This document shows, one piece after another, positions 24,952 through 35,620 of a DNA stretch of 64,000 bases; position 1 is the first letter of the stretch; each line of letters starts with the position of its first letter. A program made the translations under genes and the position numbers. The notes below the pieces were generated by a model, which did not search any database, was not told the origin of the DNA, and worked only from the letters and a program-made list of their open reading frames with translations. Source of the DNA: Archilochus colubris (Eukaryota > Chordata > Aves > Apodiformes > Trochilidae); contig CM041083.1 in the NCBI GenBank assembly GCA_023079485.1, forward strand, positions 168,723,400-168,787,399, written 5' to 3'.

Positions 24952-26140
24952 GTAAGATCCTGGTGCAGGGAAGGGCGTGGGGGAATCGTCTCAGAGGATG
25001 CAAACTGCAGAGATGCAGTTCTGGTGTCAATTTACCCTTTGCTGCTTGCCCTCTCACCTCTCCTTTGATCCCTCCACCTCAGCAGGGTTTCGCCGCTGCG
25101 CCGAGCTACAGCAAGGAACCTGCTCCCCCCGTGGCCATTTGGAAGGGGCACTCATTCAACACCATCTCCGGCCGAGAAGCAGAGAAGTTCAGCGGCAAAG
25201 ACAGCGGCAAAGGCGACAGCGATTTTAATGACAGCGATTCAGATATCAGCGGGGATGCTTTGAAAAAAGATCTCATCACTCACATGCAGAATGGTAAGGA
25301 CTCAGCCCCGGCTCCTGGTTGGCACCTCCACACAGACAGATGGGTGGACGGGGAGGTGGGCAGAGGGACCCATCCCTAGGGCACAGTGATTAGGCAGGGC
25401 AGCTGGAGGGAGAAACCTGATGCTGTGTGACTCAAACTGCCCATCTCTTCACAGCAGGCTCTTAGATGCTGGTTCCTTTCCACACCGAGCACCCAGCACA
25501 AATTAGCAGATGCTGGAAGTACTGTAACAACGGGTTTTCCTTCCTCCTCAGAAAGCTTCCCATAAAGTTAGGATTGTGTGGAGTGTCCCTAGCAAAACAA
25601 CATAACCTTCCCTAGCATGGTTTTTTTTGCTGTGCTGTAGAACATCACCCCCCGACTCCCACTGTCAGTGCATTGAATCATCCCATGGCCGGTGACTGAG
25701 GATTACAAATGATGTGGATTTATTCCTGCAGTAATGACAGGTTTTTCCTTCTCTCCTTCCCTTCAGGTCTGTGGGCATGTACAGCTGAGTGCAAGATCCT
25801 GGGCCACTCTGACCGCTGCTGGAGCCCCTCCTGCGGCCGAGCCAACCCTCACCCCTCTCCCCATCCTTCTGCACCCCTCTCCACCTTCTGCAAGAGCACG
25901 TCCTTGCCCAGGGACCCCCTCCGCAGGGACAACTTTTACCAAGCCCAGCTGCCCAAAACAGTGGGGCTTCAGAGTGTCTACGAGAAAGTGCTGCACAGGG
26001 ACTTTGACCGGACGATCACTCTCCTCTCCCCACCACGCCCCGCACGGCTCCCTGACCTTCAAGAGATTGGGGTGCCCCTCTACCCAGCCCCCTCGACTAG
26101 ATATCTGGGTCCCCAGACTGACACGGCTGAGAAGGTGTAG
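22540..26140 (+). CDS. PCDH8: Protocadherin-8 (paraxial protocadherin), complete, 3 coding exons
   Basis: Coding sequence is join(22540..24951, 25083..25293, 25767..26140), 2,997 nt, 998 aa. It encodes a single-pass, calcium-dependent adhesion protein of the delta2-protocadherin group. Seen: a hydrophobic signal peptide (about 1-18); six cadherin repeats whose linkers carry DINDNAP (117), DANDNSP (226), DVNDNAP (334), DENDNAP (447) and DQNDNPP (557); repeated LDRE motifs; a membrane segment at about 693-716 followed by NRRKK; and a 280-residue tail. The tail has the acidic [13 protein letters not shown] motif (850-862) and LWACTAEC (876-883), typical of PCDH8 and its delta2 relatives. One large exon for ectodomain plus membrane segment is a family hallmark. 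Human PCDH8 is about 1,070 aa; part of the difference is a shorter Ala-rich stretch near 340-365. The start has G at -3 and no upstream ATG after the predicted cap site. Family knowledge: roles in paraxial mesoderm morphogenesis, somite boundaries and synapse remodelling. The orthology is strong. Confidence 0.97.
25083..25293 (+). other. PCDH8: PCDH8 coding exon 2 (tandem-acceptor exon)
   Basis: The exon has 211 nt (phase 0 in, phase 1 out) and encodes residues 805-874 plus one base of codon 875, including [20 protein letters not shown] and the acidic [13 protein letters not shown] motif. The acceptor is a tandem CAGCAG at 25080-25085, so the exon may start at 25083 (extra Gln) or 25086. The donor is GTAAGG at 25294. 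Confidence 0.93.
25767..26140 (+). other. PCDH8: PCDH8 coding exon 3 (C-terminal tail)
   Basis: The acceptor is a pyrimidine-rich tract ending TTCAG at 25766. The exon completes the split Gly codon 875, continues [20 protein letters not shown], and ends at TAG 26138-26140. The segments [15 protein letters not shown] and [18 protein letters not shown] match the very conserved PCDH8 C-terminus. Confidence 0.95.
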
Positions 26141-26810
26141 CTCAAAACCCTCCCTGCCTGAGTACACACGTCCCTGCACGCACACGACTAGGTCGCTCCT
26201 GAGAGCCTTTAAGTTATTGACCAGACCGGGTGTTGTTCATGTAAATATGCAAGATGTGCCTTAAAAAATGAAGTTGTTGGGAAAGATTTCCAATCACGTC
26301 AGTACTGTTTGATATTTGCAAACAAAAAGACAATTGTTTGTAGTTAATGTAATTTTTATGAAATGTGCAGTATTTAAGTTTTTTTCATGTTTTCTACATT
26401 GGTTTTTTTGTTTGCTCATTTTGCTTTTTGTTCACCCATGGCCTGCCATTTTTTGTAGTGTTTTTAACCTGTACATTGTGTAATGTAATGTTTGTACATA
26501 ATGAAAATTGGTTATATTTTTATATAATAAAAGCATAAAAAATGGTAATTCTTGCCAAAGGAGCTGTCTGAAAGACACCATAATAATTAATAATAATATC
26601 CTGAATATGTTAAACCTTGTAAGGGAAATTCCTCTTTCACCATGTAATAATAATATCCTAAGCAACCCAGTGTACTGAGAAGTTAGCCTTGCCAAATGTG
26701 ACTTGTATTTCTTGAGTCTGTGGTCAACTTAAATGTTATTTAATTGCCTTTGGTTCCTGTAATCTGTGTCACTGATAAACACTAATAAAGGTTTTGTGAT
26801 GTGTTGGAGG
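26141..26810 (+). other. PCDH8: PCDH8 3' UTR with two poly(A) signals
   Basis: This AT-rich region follows the stop codon. AATAAA occurs at 26526-26531 and 26784-26789; the second is followed by the GT-rich GTTTTGTGATGTGTTGG, a typical cleavage-stimulation element. Two Pumilio-type sites are present: TGTAAATA at 26240-26247 and TGTACATA at 26493-26500. The 3' end is inferred to lie near 26545 for the short form or 26805 for the long form. Confidence 0.75.
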
Positions 26811-29800
26811 GATCTGTTCATGGATTTCATCCTTTAGAGCACAGTGGTCTTTCCAGGTCAGCAAAAGTATTTTGTGCAGAGAAATGCAGTAGGCAGGAGC
26901 CTGAAGGATGCTACTTTTATTCTGGACCATCCTTCATTACCTCACTGGAGGTTTAGCTCTGGAGATTTTAATGACAGGTTGCAGGGTGGGAGGGAGAACA
27001 GTGTGACAGAGCTGGACTTTGCTTCTCATTATCTGCTGTGAGCTCTTCTAGCTTCATCCTTCACTGAGAGGAAGCAGTGTTATTTAGTGAAGCAAATGAA
27101 ATTATGTCCAAAGTGTTTGTGCTGTGCAAGTATCTTTGCATCAGCAGGCACTCCAGCACTTTGCTTTTCTGATCTGGCTGAGATGTTGATTCGAGTAAAG
27201 CTGCATAGGAATGTGCTTTTATGCTTATCCCTTGTTAAGGCAGCCTTACAGAGGACAGCAACTTGACTATTTTGTATGTATATTTATTCACCAAGAGAAA
27301 GGACAGGTATATTTTTGTGCATAAAAGAGAGAAATAATAGCTGTTGATTATGTCGAGACTGTCTGTGCTACATATTTTGCCTCCTGGAAATGACAAAGGC
27401 CTGAAAAAAAAATCATAGAGCATTGAAATTCCCTCACCTCAAGGTTTCAAGTTAAAAGCAGATTTCAAATCCTTCTGCTGAAATCAGGCATAGAAAAGCA
27501 ATGAATGAAACAAACTAAGCATAAGCATTTCTGGGCTTATAACAGAGATAACACTTACATTGGAGTTTTAATATTGGATTGAACTTTTCCAAAAGGGAGA
27601 ACTGCATCTCATATAATTTTGCATTTTGTACAAATCAAGAATCCAGAAATTTGCACAGGACGAAGCTTTTGGGTTTTTTTCACTTATTCTTCAACTATAT
27701 GACTGATTACTATGGTACACATATATAGAAGATGGCTCACAAAGAAAATATAAAGCTGTCATAGGCATAAACAAGGCCAAATTAGACTTGGTGTCACAAA
27801 ATGTAAGTAAAAACCAGCATCCCAGAAGTGTGTCCCTTAACCAGCAGAAATCCCCTTTTTCCCCATCTTCCAGCTTTCTCAACACCATGTAGCCAGAATG
27901 ACAGAGCCTGACCAAGTTCTCATGCACACCTGGGCTGAGTTTTAACAAGGGCTTCATAAAAGCCTCTATGTGAAGATTTGTGGTGGGTATCAAGCTTTAG
28001 AGGCTGTGCTGTAGTGTGTGTACTTGAAGGGAATTGAAATCAGACTGATGCAAAACTTGACTGGGAAGCAGCATCTTTTATGGCCAGGAAAACAATTGAG
28101 TGTCTATGGTGATTCATCCAAGCCTGGCAGTAAAAAAATCCTGATGCACCCAGTGAACTAAGTGGGCTGTCTTGGTTAAATTTAGGGCTGAATTTGGGGC
28201 TGAAGGACAGGTGCTGAGAAGGAAGGCTGGGAGCCTCCCTGCTGGCTAATCATTAGTGATGCAGAGCAGCAAGGCCACATGTGAAGTAATTAGCCATAAC
28301 TCTAAATGCAGGGGCAGGGGGGGAAAGGCTCTCTGTCAAAAAAGGAGGGCAATCTGATAAGCTGGTTCTTTGTCATGTCATTTTAAAGCCCGGGATGTCT
28401 GCTGCAAGACCTCCACAGCAGGTCCCTAGGCTCCTGGGGGAGGCTGGTGGGAGGTAACTGCATCACCTTGGGTCGAAGTGCTGAATTTGTGCCCTGCAAC
28501 AGAATCTGTGTGCTTCTGTGGGCTGATGCTCATCACTGCTCAGCCAGGAGTTCAAGCCACCCCAACGTGAGGCAGCTGAGAAAGGGAGGGGGAATAATGT
28601 CACCTGTTCCCTTTCAGCAGCAAGCATCTACATTCTCCTTGGGATCTGGGATCTGTCTGTTGGGGGTCCTACTGTTTGCCAGTAAATTGTAGGATTCATT
28701 GACTCAGCATTTAAATCTGAGCCAGGCACTGTGCAGGGACTCTCTGATTAGTGGAGATATATGGACCTCTTCTGAGAGCTCATCTTTTTTGGAGACAATG
28801 AGGACAGCTGAGGTCACTCACTGAAGTTTTGATCTCCTTTTCACCTGTAAGGCAAGGAGCAGCAGCCCAGACTGATTTAACCTTCAGATACCTAAAATTA
28901 AGTAAGAAAAATCCCCAAGCTCCATCAGATAAGAGCAGACACCATCCAAAGCACAGATGAGTGGAGAGCCCAAGGTTTAGCTCTGGGGCAGGGCCCCTTG
29001 AAGCAAACATTCACTCCACTGACACTATTTCTCTGTATATCCCAGTTATTTTCTTTCATTTTTCATCAACATAACTAGAGATTTTTGCTAGAATACTCCA
29101 GAAATTAATGCAGACCTACCAATTAAATTCCATTTATTTACCAAGCATCATGTAGCATCAGCCCTCTGTGAAGGCTCCCATTGAGCTCTACCAAGCATGA
29201 TGTATGGGGGTAGAGACTGTGCATCCACACAACCTCTCCCTCATGGGAGCTGCCCTTTCCTCCCAGCCTTTCCACAGCTCAGGGAGCAGAAGTGAGGATG
29301 GGGAGCAGGTACCTGGGACTGGAAACAGCACTCTTTCACTCAGCCAGCACTATTTCTCTGGACCAAGGTGGCTACAGCAGCTGGGGATCGCAGAAGAGCT
29401 AACACTGAGCTTGAGCTGCTTCTGCAGAAGCCTCTGGTAGTCAGATATGATGGAGCAAAGCACCTTTGGCTCCTTTCACAAACAGGGGAAAGAAATAGGC
29501 ACTTTCAGGACATTAATCATCTCCACTGGAACCAACCATCTAAACCAGGTCTGCACTGAGAGGTTCCCCATCCCTCCCTGCATGCAGGCTTTAGATGTTT
29601 GCTCTGTAGCCATCCAACACCTAGTGAAATGAACCTCACCTCACATGCTTTCAAATACTGCCAGGTAGTTTGTTAGCGATTGCCATGAGACCATCTGATC
29701 TGAGTGCACTGACAGGGTGGCAAAACAAGGGAGCCACAGCTGAAATTGTTTAGAGGAAGGTGATGATACCCAGTAACATCATTAGCATCAAGTCAGGCCC

Positions 29801-29995
29801 TTGGAGAGCAGCAGACTCACAACCAGGTGCTGGTGTCCAATTGCTTTGGTATCGAGGGAGTGAACTAAAACAGTACAAACACAGAGCTGGGTAATTCCCA
29901 CAGCCTCTTTTCTGAGTGCACCTCCACAGCCATGAAGATGTAGCAGCAATGCACAGGACACACAGGAGTGATGCTACAGCAGCACAGCCATCAAA

Positions 29996-30415
29996 TGGCT
30001 CGAGCACAGATCCTATGAGGAGAGGCTGAGGGAGCTGGGGGTGTTCAGCCTGGAGAAGAGGAGGCTCGGAGGAGACCTCACCACTCTCTACAACTCCCTG
30101 AAAGGAGGGGGTAGCCAGGGGGGGTTGGTCTCTTTTCCCAGGCAACTCTCAGCAAGACAAGAGGGCATTGTCTTAAGTTGTGCCAGGGGAGGTTTAGGTT
30201 GGATATTAGAAAGAATTTCTTTACAGAGAGGGTGATCAGACATTGGAATGGGCTGCCCAGGGAAGTAGTGGATTCTCCATCCCTGGAGATATTTAAAAAG
30301 AGACTGGATGTGGCACTCAGTGCCATGGTCTGGTAATTGCATCAGTAGTGGATCAAGGGTTGGACTTGATGATCTCTGAGGTCCCTTCCAACCCAGCCAA
30401 TTCTATGATTCTATA
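29996..30415 (+). mobile_element. CR1 3' end fragment
   Basis: It starts in the C-terminal coding part (CCTATGAGGAGAGGCTGAGG) and ends CCAATTCTATGATTCTATA. It belongs to the same younger subfamily as the copies at 41808 and 51293. Confidence 0.93.
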
Positions 30416-32054
30416 AAGCCTTTTCTCCTTAATGCCCCAAAGATGTTCTGGGACTGTGGAGTTACAACTGTTACCCTGGAGAACTCAGGCAGTTATCCAA
30501 ATCTGTTTAATTGTTAATAAATTCAATTCATTTTCCCAAAGTCAAGTCGGTTTTGCCTGTGACAGTAATTAGTAAGTGAACTCTATATTTTTCTTGACCC
30601 ATGAGGGTTTTTATCTGATTCTCTCTCCACTGTCCTGTAGAGGAGTGAGAGTGACTGAGTGTCTGGGTGAGGATCTGGCTGCTGGTTAAGGTCAACACAC
30701 TCCACTCACCAAAGAAACAAGATCCCAGAGATGCCTTCTGCAACATTTCAGCCAAAAAAATAAAGTCAAATTACCATTGACCTGCTTTTCTTTCTGGTGC
30801 CTCTCCAGTGCCTTCAAGGGATGTTTTTTGTTTAATGTTATGCGATGGAGTCAAGCACCATTTTTGACTAATCCTGGTTTCTGCAGTGCATGCTCTAGGT
30901 GCAGGACTCTTAGTAAAGTGGGGTGGGAGTACTCATGCTTGCAGGTGGATGTGGCTGTGACCTCTGGAATGGGTATTTATTCCTATGAATTCTACACATG
31001 TAAGGCATGCTCAGAACTGCTGCCTGGACCAGACCTTGAAGGCAGAGAGATGTGAAGGCTTCAAGGTGAGGTTTAGCTGATGATTCAGAAAGAAATGCCT
31101 TTTGTGGCCAGTGGGTGTCTGTATGCAGAGTAGGTGCCTACACTCCTGTGGCAGACAAGGAGGGCTTGTCAGGGGGGAGTGAGAGGGCTGTCAGGCTCAT
31201 GTCTGAGTAGGCACCTGCATTTGCTTAGCAAAATCACTCTCTAGCCTCCCCATCAGTGACATTGCCATTGTACATGACATCAGATTAAGCACAGAGACAC
31301 ACGTGGATGCAGAAATTTGGGTGGGTGCACTGTCACCAAAAATACTTTACCCTATATATGACGTAAAACCACAGGAGGTTTCCAGGCAAATTAAAAACCT
31401 TGGGATGTGTTGCAGGTTTGGCATCACTGGTGATAATGCCAGCTCACTCCCCAGTGTCACCTAAGCCCAAATTTAGGCTGAAGAATGTGGACTGGTAATT
31501 GAGGAAAAGTTAAGTGTTACTTTCCACCAAGGAAATGCCAAGTATATGCCAAGGTTTTCAGGCCTTCCTTGTTTAAGAGGATGCATTGGAGAAGCTCCCC
31601 AAAGTCAGTTTTCCCTCTTCTTAAGTAGTGATAAGGATCCCAGCACTTGTCCATCCTTCCTGGTGGATGGAAAACATGGCTTTGCACCCATGCCCATGGA
31701 CACCACTGCAGGCAGGGAGGGATTCAGGGATCAGGAGAAGGGCTGGTTTCAGTATATTCCCCCCAGACCACAGTGCCTGGGGTGGGTTAAAATCCTGGAA
31801 ACTGGAAAGGGAGCAGATGGCCATCATCTGAGGAAGGCAGAGACTTAGCCTGGCTGTGAGAAGCTGGTGGGTTCATTCAGTTGGTAATTATTAATCATTT
31901 TTGAGTGGGCTTTACCACCTGGGGACGGGTTCACATGCATAAGTGCCCATTTTAGCCTGCAGCAGGTGAACCCTGCTTGGCCATCATCTCCTGCTGTGCC
32001 CTGATGGTACTTTTTGAATAATGAAGTCCTACCAGCCCCTCATGCAAGACAAGT

Positions 32055-32137
32055 GAGACAGGCTGACTGAGCTGGGGTGTTCAGCCTGGAGAAAAGAAGG
32101 CTCCGGAGAGACCTAATAGCAACCTTGCAACTCTCTG
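32055..32137 (+). mobile_element. Short internal CR1 fragment without 3' end
   Basis: About 80 nt match the CR1 block TTCAGCCTGGAGAAAAGAAG and the following GGAGAGACCTAATAGCAACC. Both ends are missing. Confidence 0.75.
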
Positions 32138-33689
32138 CCAGGCAGCCCCTGCCCACCTTCAAAGCTCAGCTCCTGGAATACTTCACCCACATACCAGCAG
32201 GTGGGTGTAGCCTTCTGCCAGGGTGGTGAGCCCTGGTCCTGGTCTGCAAATGTAATCCCAACTATGTGCTCCATTCCCTTGGGATGAGAAAGCTCACCAA
32301 ACAATGTCCAGCCCAAAAGGGCCCCGCTGGCAAGACCTCTCTTTCCCCACAGACTCATGCTCTGTATAGAAATATTCCTTATGGTTAAGGGAAAATGGCT
32401 TAAGGACAACTTTAATCTGCTCCTGCAAGAGGGGAGTCTTGTGGGAGGTCAGCAAAGGCCATGATGATGGACAACTCTGTAAAACTCCATCAGAGAGACA
32501 CAAGGAGAAGAAAGGGCAACAGCTTCTCCTCCCTTCACCTAGAAAACTCTTCTCCCTCCCACTCACAGTGAAAGACAAAAAAAAAAAGCAGAGAGTTTAA
32601 GGGACAGGAGAGAGGGACCCATATTAAATGGGGCAAAGCTATCTAGAGGTTGCAAACACACAATGGGTTTTGGAGGAAAATCCCCAGTAAAATAACCAAT
32701 TTCGTTTATATACAGAGGATCCTCAAGCTTAATTAATCCTTTCTTTTCATTCAAAGCATGTCCACTGGATTTGGAAGAAATTCAAGAATCTTGACCTTCC
32801 AAAAATCCTGCAGCAGACACTGAAAGCAGGTTTACTGGACAACTAGCTAGAGAATAGAACAAAAAGGCACCTCCACAGACCAAGATCTTAAAATCATGCT
32901 TTTGTCTACAAAATCTGCCACTGCCTGAATCTCTACCTTGGGGACAGAAGTGCCTTAGGCATGTGACACCTAAACAGGGGCGTCCCATCCCCAGCTTTCT
33001 GGTGCAGCTCACAGATAATAATTCACCAAGGTCTCCTCCCTCCCCAGAGATTAATTGCTCTGCTGTACTAAAGATGTTCCTCCTCCCTCCCTTGTGGGCT
33101 AGACCACTTCAAAAATGGGTTTCAGCCAGGGCTGGCAGCCTGCTGTGACCTTTGCCTGTTTGAGGAATGCAGGATAATGAGAGATCTGAGATACCCCAGA
33201 ACACACCGCTTGGCAGGATGTTAATTAAAACAGAGTAGCCCTATCTCTTCCATTTGCAGGGCTGTAGCTCAGAGCATTTTATGAACACCCAGCAGGTGGA
33301 GGAAGATGTTCAAGGCCACACAACACACCTGCGAGAGAGCTGGGAGTAAATCCAAGCCCTTTTTGTTCAGTTATCAGCATACAAAGTGGCGTACAGGATG
33401 AATCCCAGGACAAGAGCAGCTGGGTGCACTGGTGGTGTGGGAAGGCAGAAGGATTGCTTCCAACCACTTCATTTGAAAGGGAAAGAGCATCCTGCCTCCA
33501 TCCATTCTCCCACCCTCTAGCAGCAAACTATCACTGTCCAAATTTCATTTGTAAAGGTCCCCACAGTCCCTCGTTCCCCATCAGACCATAACAAAGAGGT
33601 TGGGGGCTGCCACTTCAAAATCCATGCTTGCTCTGAGCCCTGGGATGGCCAAGGCTCTGCTTTGTTTTACCACCCCGGCATGACCCGGG

Positions 33690-34360
33690 TTTTCTTAGGA
33701 GTTATTTATTTTTATTTATTTAACTGCGTAAACTGATTATCCATGTAACAACTTTAATCAATTATCTGTGGCGAAGAACTTCTCTGCAACTTAATTAGCA
33801 AAGTTCTTCCCTGACCTAGCAGTATCTGATTGCATCATGTAAGAGCTTAACTTTGAAATGGCAACACAGTTCATTAAAAATAACTAATAGCTGCAGGGTT
33901 TAAAGATGTAAATGTTCATTTTCTTAATGAGAAAAAAAAGGGCATGCAGACTCTACCTGTCTATATTCATTATACTGTGTCCACATGGGATGACTCACAT
34001 TTGCAAAACTCAAGTTTAATTAACATGCTTATTTTTACAATGATATTTCTCATTATAATAAATTAAATGTTTAAACAGCCAGCGCAAACATTTTGATCCA
34101 AGACAAAAATGCTTGCACAGTGCTAGTTTAAGCATTTAATTTATTATAATCCTTTCCATAACAAATGCCTCAGAAGTTGGTTGGGGTTTTTTGTGTTTTT
34201 TTTTTTTCCTCTGTGAAAGGCTATTAGTATTATTTCCTCTGGTAATGTTTAATCCAAGACAATCAAAAAATTGAAGGCGTGAACAGAATTGGACTGGAAG
34301 CAATGATGATAAATGAGATAGTGAAGGAATCTGCCTGCTCTGGTAGCGGTGCAGCTGGTG
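33690..34360. promoter_or_regulatory. Possible conserved non-coding element around the hairpin
   Basis: This AT-rich, repeat-free block is dense in homeodomain cores (TTAATTAGC, TTTAATTAACATG, TAACTAATAG, AATCAATTATC) and flanked by GC-richer DNA. It contains the 34052-34150 hairpin. The look is typical of deeply conserved vertebrate enhancers, but conservation was not tested. Confidence 0.4.
34052..34150 (-). ncRNA. MIR759: Hairpin resembling the mir-759 precursor, between PCDH8 and CNMD
   Basis: Arms 34052-34076 and 34126-34150 are reverse complements over 25 nt with one G-U-type mismatch (34070 with 34132). The stem continues inward with small bulges and a few mismatches to an 11-nt loop at 34095-34105, giving about 40 base pairs. 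Read on the - strand, the stem base, 5p arm and 3p arm align with human mir-759 as I recall it, with scattered substitutions. The human gene lies between CNMD and PCDH8 on the strand opposite both, as here. The 22-nt segment matching human miR-759 is the complement of 34102-34123 and agrees at 17 of 22 positions. The alternative is an old palindromic transposon copy with no small-RNA product. Because the stem is nearly symmetrical, strand depends on the homology. Confidence 0.7.
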
Positions 34361-34427
34361 CCAGCTCTGCAGCGAAGCCGCTCCCTGGCAGCCCGCGCTG
34401 TCATTAGGAGCTCACGCACAAATTAAT

Positions 34428-34529
34428 CAAAGCGCAGCGAATAACCCAAAGCGCAGCGAATAACCCAAAACGCATCGAGTAATCCAAAACGCATCGAATA
34501 ATCCAAAGCGCATCGAATACTCCAAAGCG
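34428..34529 (+). repeat. CpG-rich 19-bp minisatellite, 5 units plus a partial
   Basis: The unit is CAAAGCGCAGCGAATAACC. Copies start at 34428, 34447, 34466, 34485 and 34504, with a partial at 34523. Units 1 and 2 are identical; units 3-5 differ by a few bases but keep CpGs in the same places. Confidence 0.95.
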
Positions 34530-34935
34530 TTTCTGTGCGCCGGGAGCACTTACCCCGACCCTACCCACTGGGGACTGGGAGGGGGGCTCTTTATGAAGGG
34601 CTCCTTCCACTTGGAGGTTGTTTTCTTTAAAATCAACACTCCAGCATTTCCCAACTGGGCGATGGGGCTGGATGGGGCTCTTGGAGGGAGGCAAAGCCCC
34701 CGGGGAGCCCCGATGTCAGCGGAATCCCCTCAAGGCCTGGCCACCACGGCCTGCTACGGCCCGGGCTGGCCCCAGTAGGGGGGGTGTGGGGGTGCGGTAG
34801 CCCGGGCCCTGCTGCGGGCCCACAGCCACACCGGGGTGAGGGGGGGGGCTGGAGCTGAGGTGCAGAGGTAGTGAGTGGAAGCAGTGCCCAGGGAGCTCCA
34901 GCAAGCTGCACTGTGAGGGTGGAGGGGGTCGTGCT

Positions 34936-35620
34936 AGAATCACAGAATGGTTTTGGGTCTTAAAGGGGTCTTAAAGATGACCGAGTTCCAACCCTCCCGC
35001 CACGGACTGGGACACATCTCGCTGGGCCAGGTTGCTCAAAGCCCCATCCAACCTGGCCTTGAACACCTCCATGGAAGGGGCATCCATAGCCTCTTCTGGG
35101 CAATTGGTCTCTCACCACCCTCACTGTGAAGAATTTCTTCCTTATGTCTGGTCTAAACCTACCCTCTTCCAGTTTGAAACTGTTCCCCCTCACCCTGTCA
35201 CTACACACCCTTGTAACAAACAGGTCCCTCCCCAGCTTGGATGTCCCCTGCAGGTACTGGAAAGCATCTATGATGTCTCCCAGAGCTGCCTTCTCCAGGC
35301 TGAACACCACCAGCTCTCAGCCTGTCTGCACAGGAGAGGAGCCCCAGCCCTCTCATCATTTTCATAGTTCTCTCCTGGACTCACCCTAACAGCTCCATGT
35401 CCTTCTGATGTTGGGGACTCCAGAACTGGACACAGAACTCCAGATGGGGCCACAAGAGCAGAGCAGAAAGGGAGCATCACCTCCCTTAACCTGCTGGCCA
35501 TGCTTCTTTTGATACAGCCCAGGATATGGTTGGCTTTCTGCTGCAAACACACATTGCATGCTCATGCAGAGCTTCTCGGCAACCAACACCCCCAAGTCCT
35601 TCTCCTCAGTGCTGTCTTGA
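34936..35620 (-). mobile_element. CR1 3' fragment, antisense
   Basis: It starts at AGAATCACAGAATGG and reads through the complement of the CR1 3' UTR into the C-terminal part of its reverse transcriptase frame, ending near 35620. It belongs to a different, more diverged subfamily from the 51293 copy. Confidence 0.9.

Larger units (their letters stand above)
26811..33690. other. Intergenic DNA 3' of PCDH8, no gene recognised
   Basis: Unique sequence with two CR1 fragments (29996 and 32055). No exon or structured RNA recognised. Confidence 0.6.

Noticed and set aside
22540..25068. The 842-codon continuous frame as the full PCDH8 protein
   Set aside because: The last 38 codons are intronic: a strong donor lies at 24952 and the known distal tail is found in two downstream exons in correct phase.
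34428..34529. CRISPR-like array
   Set aside because: The 19-bp units are directly adjacent without spacers, and this is vertebrate DNA.
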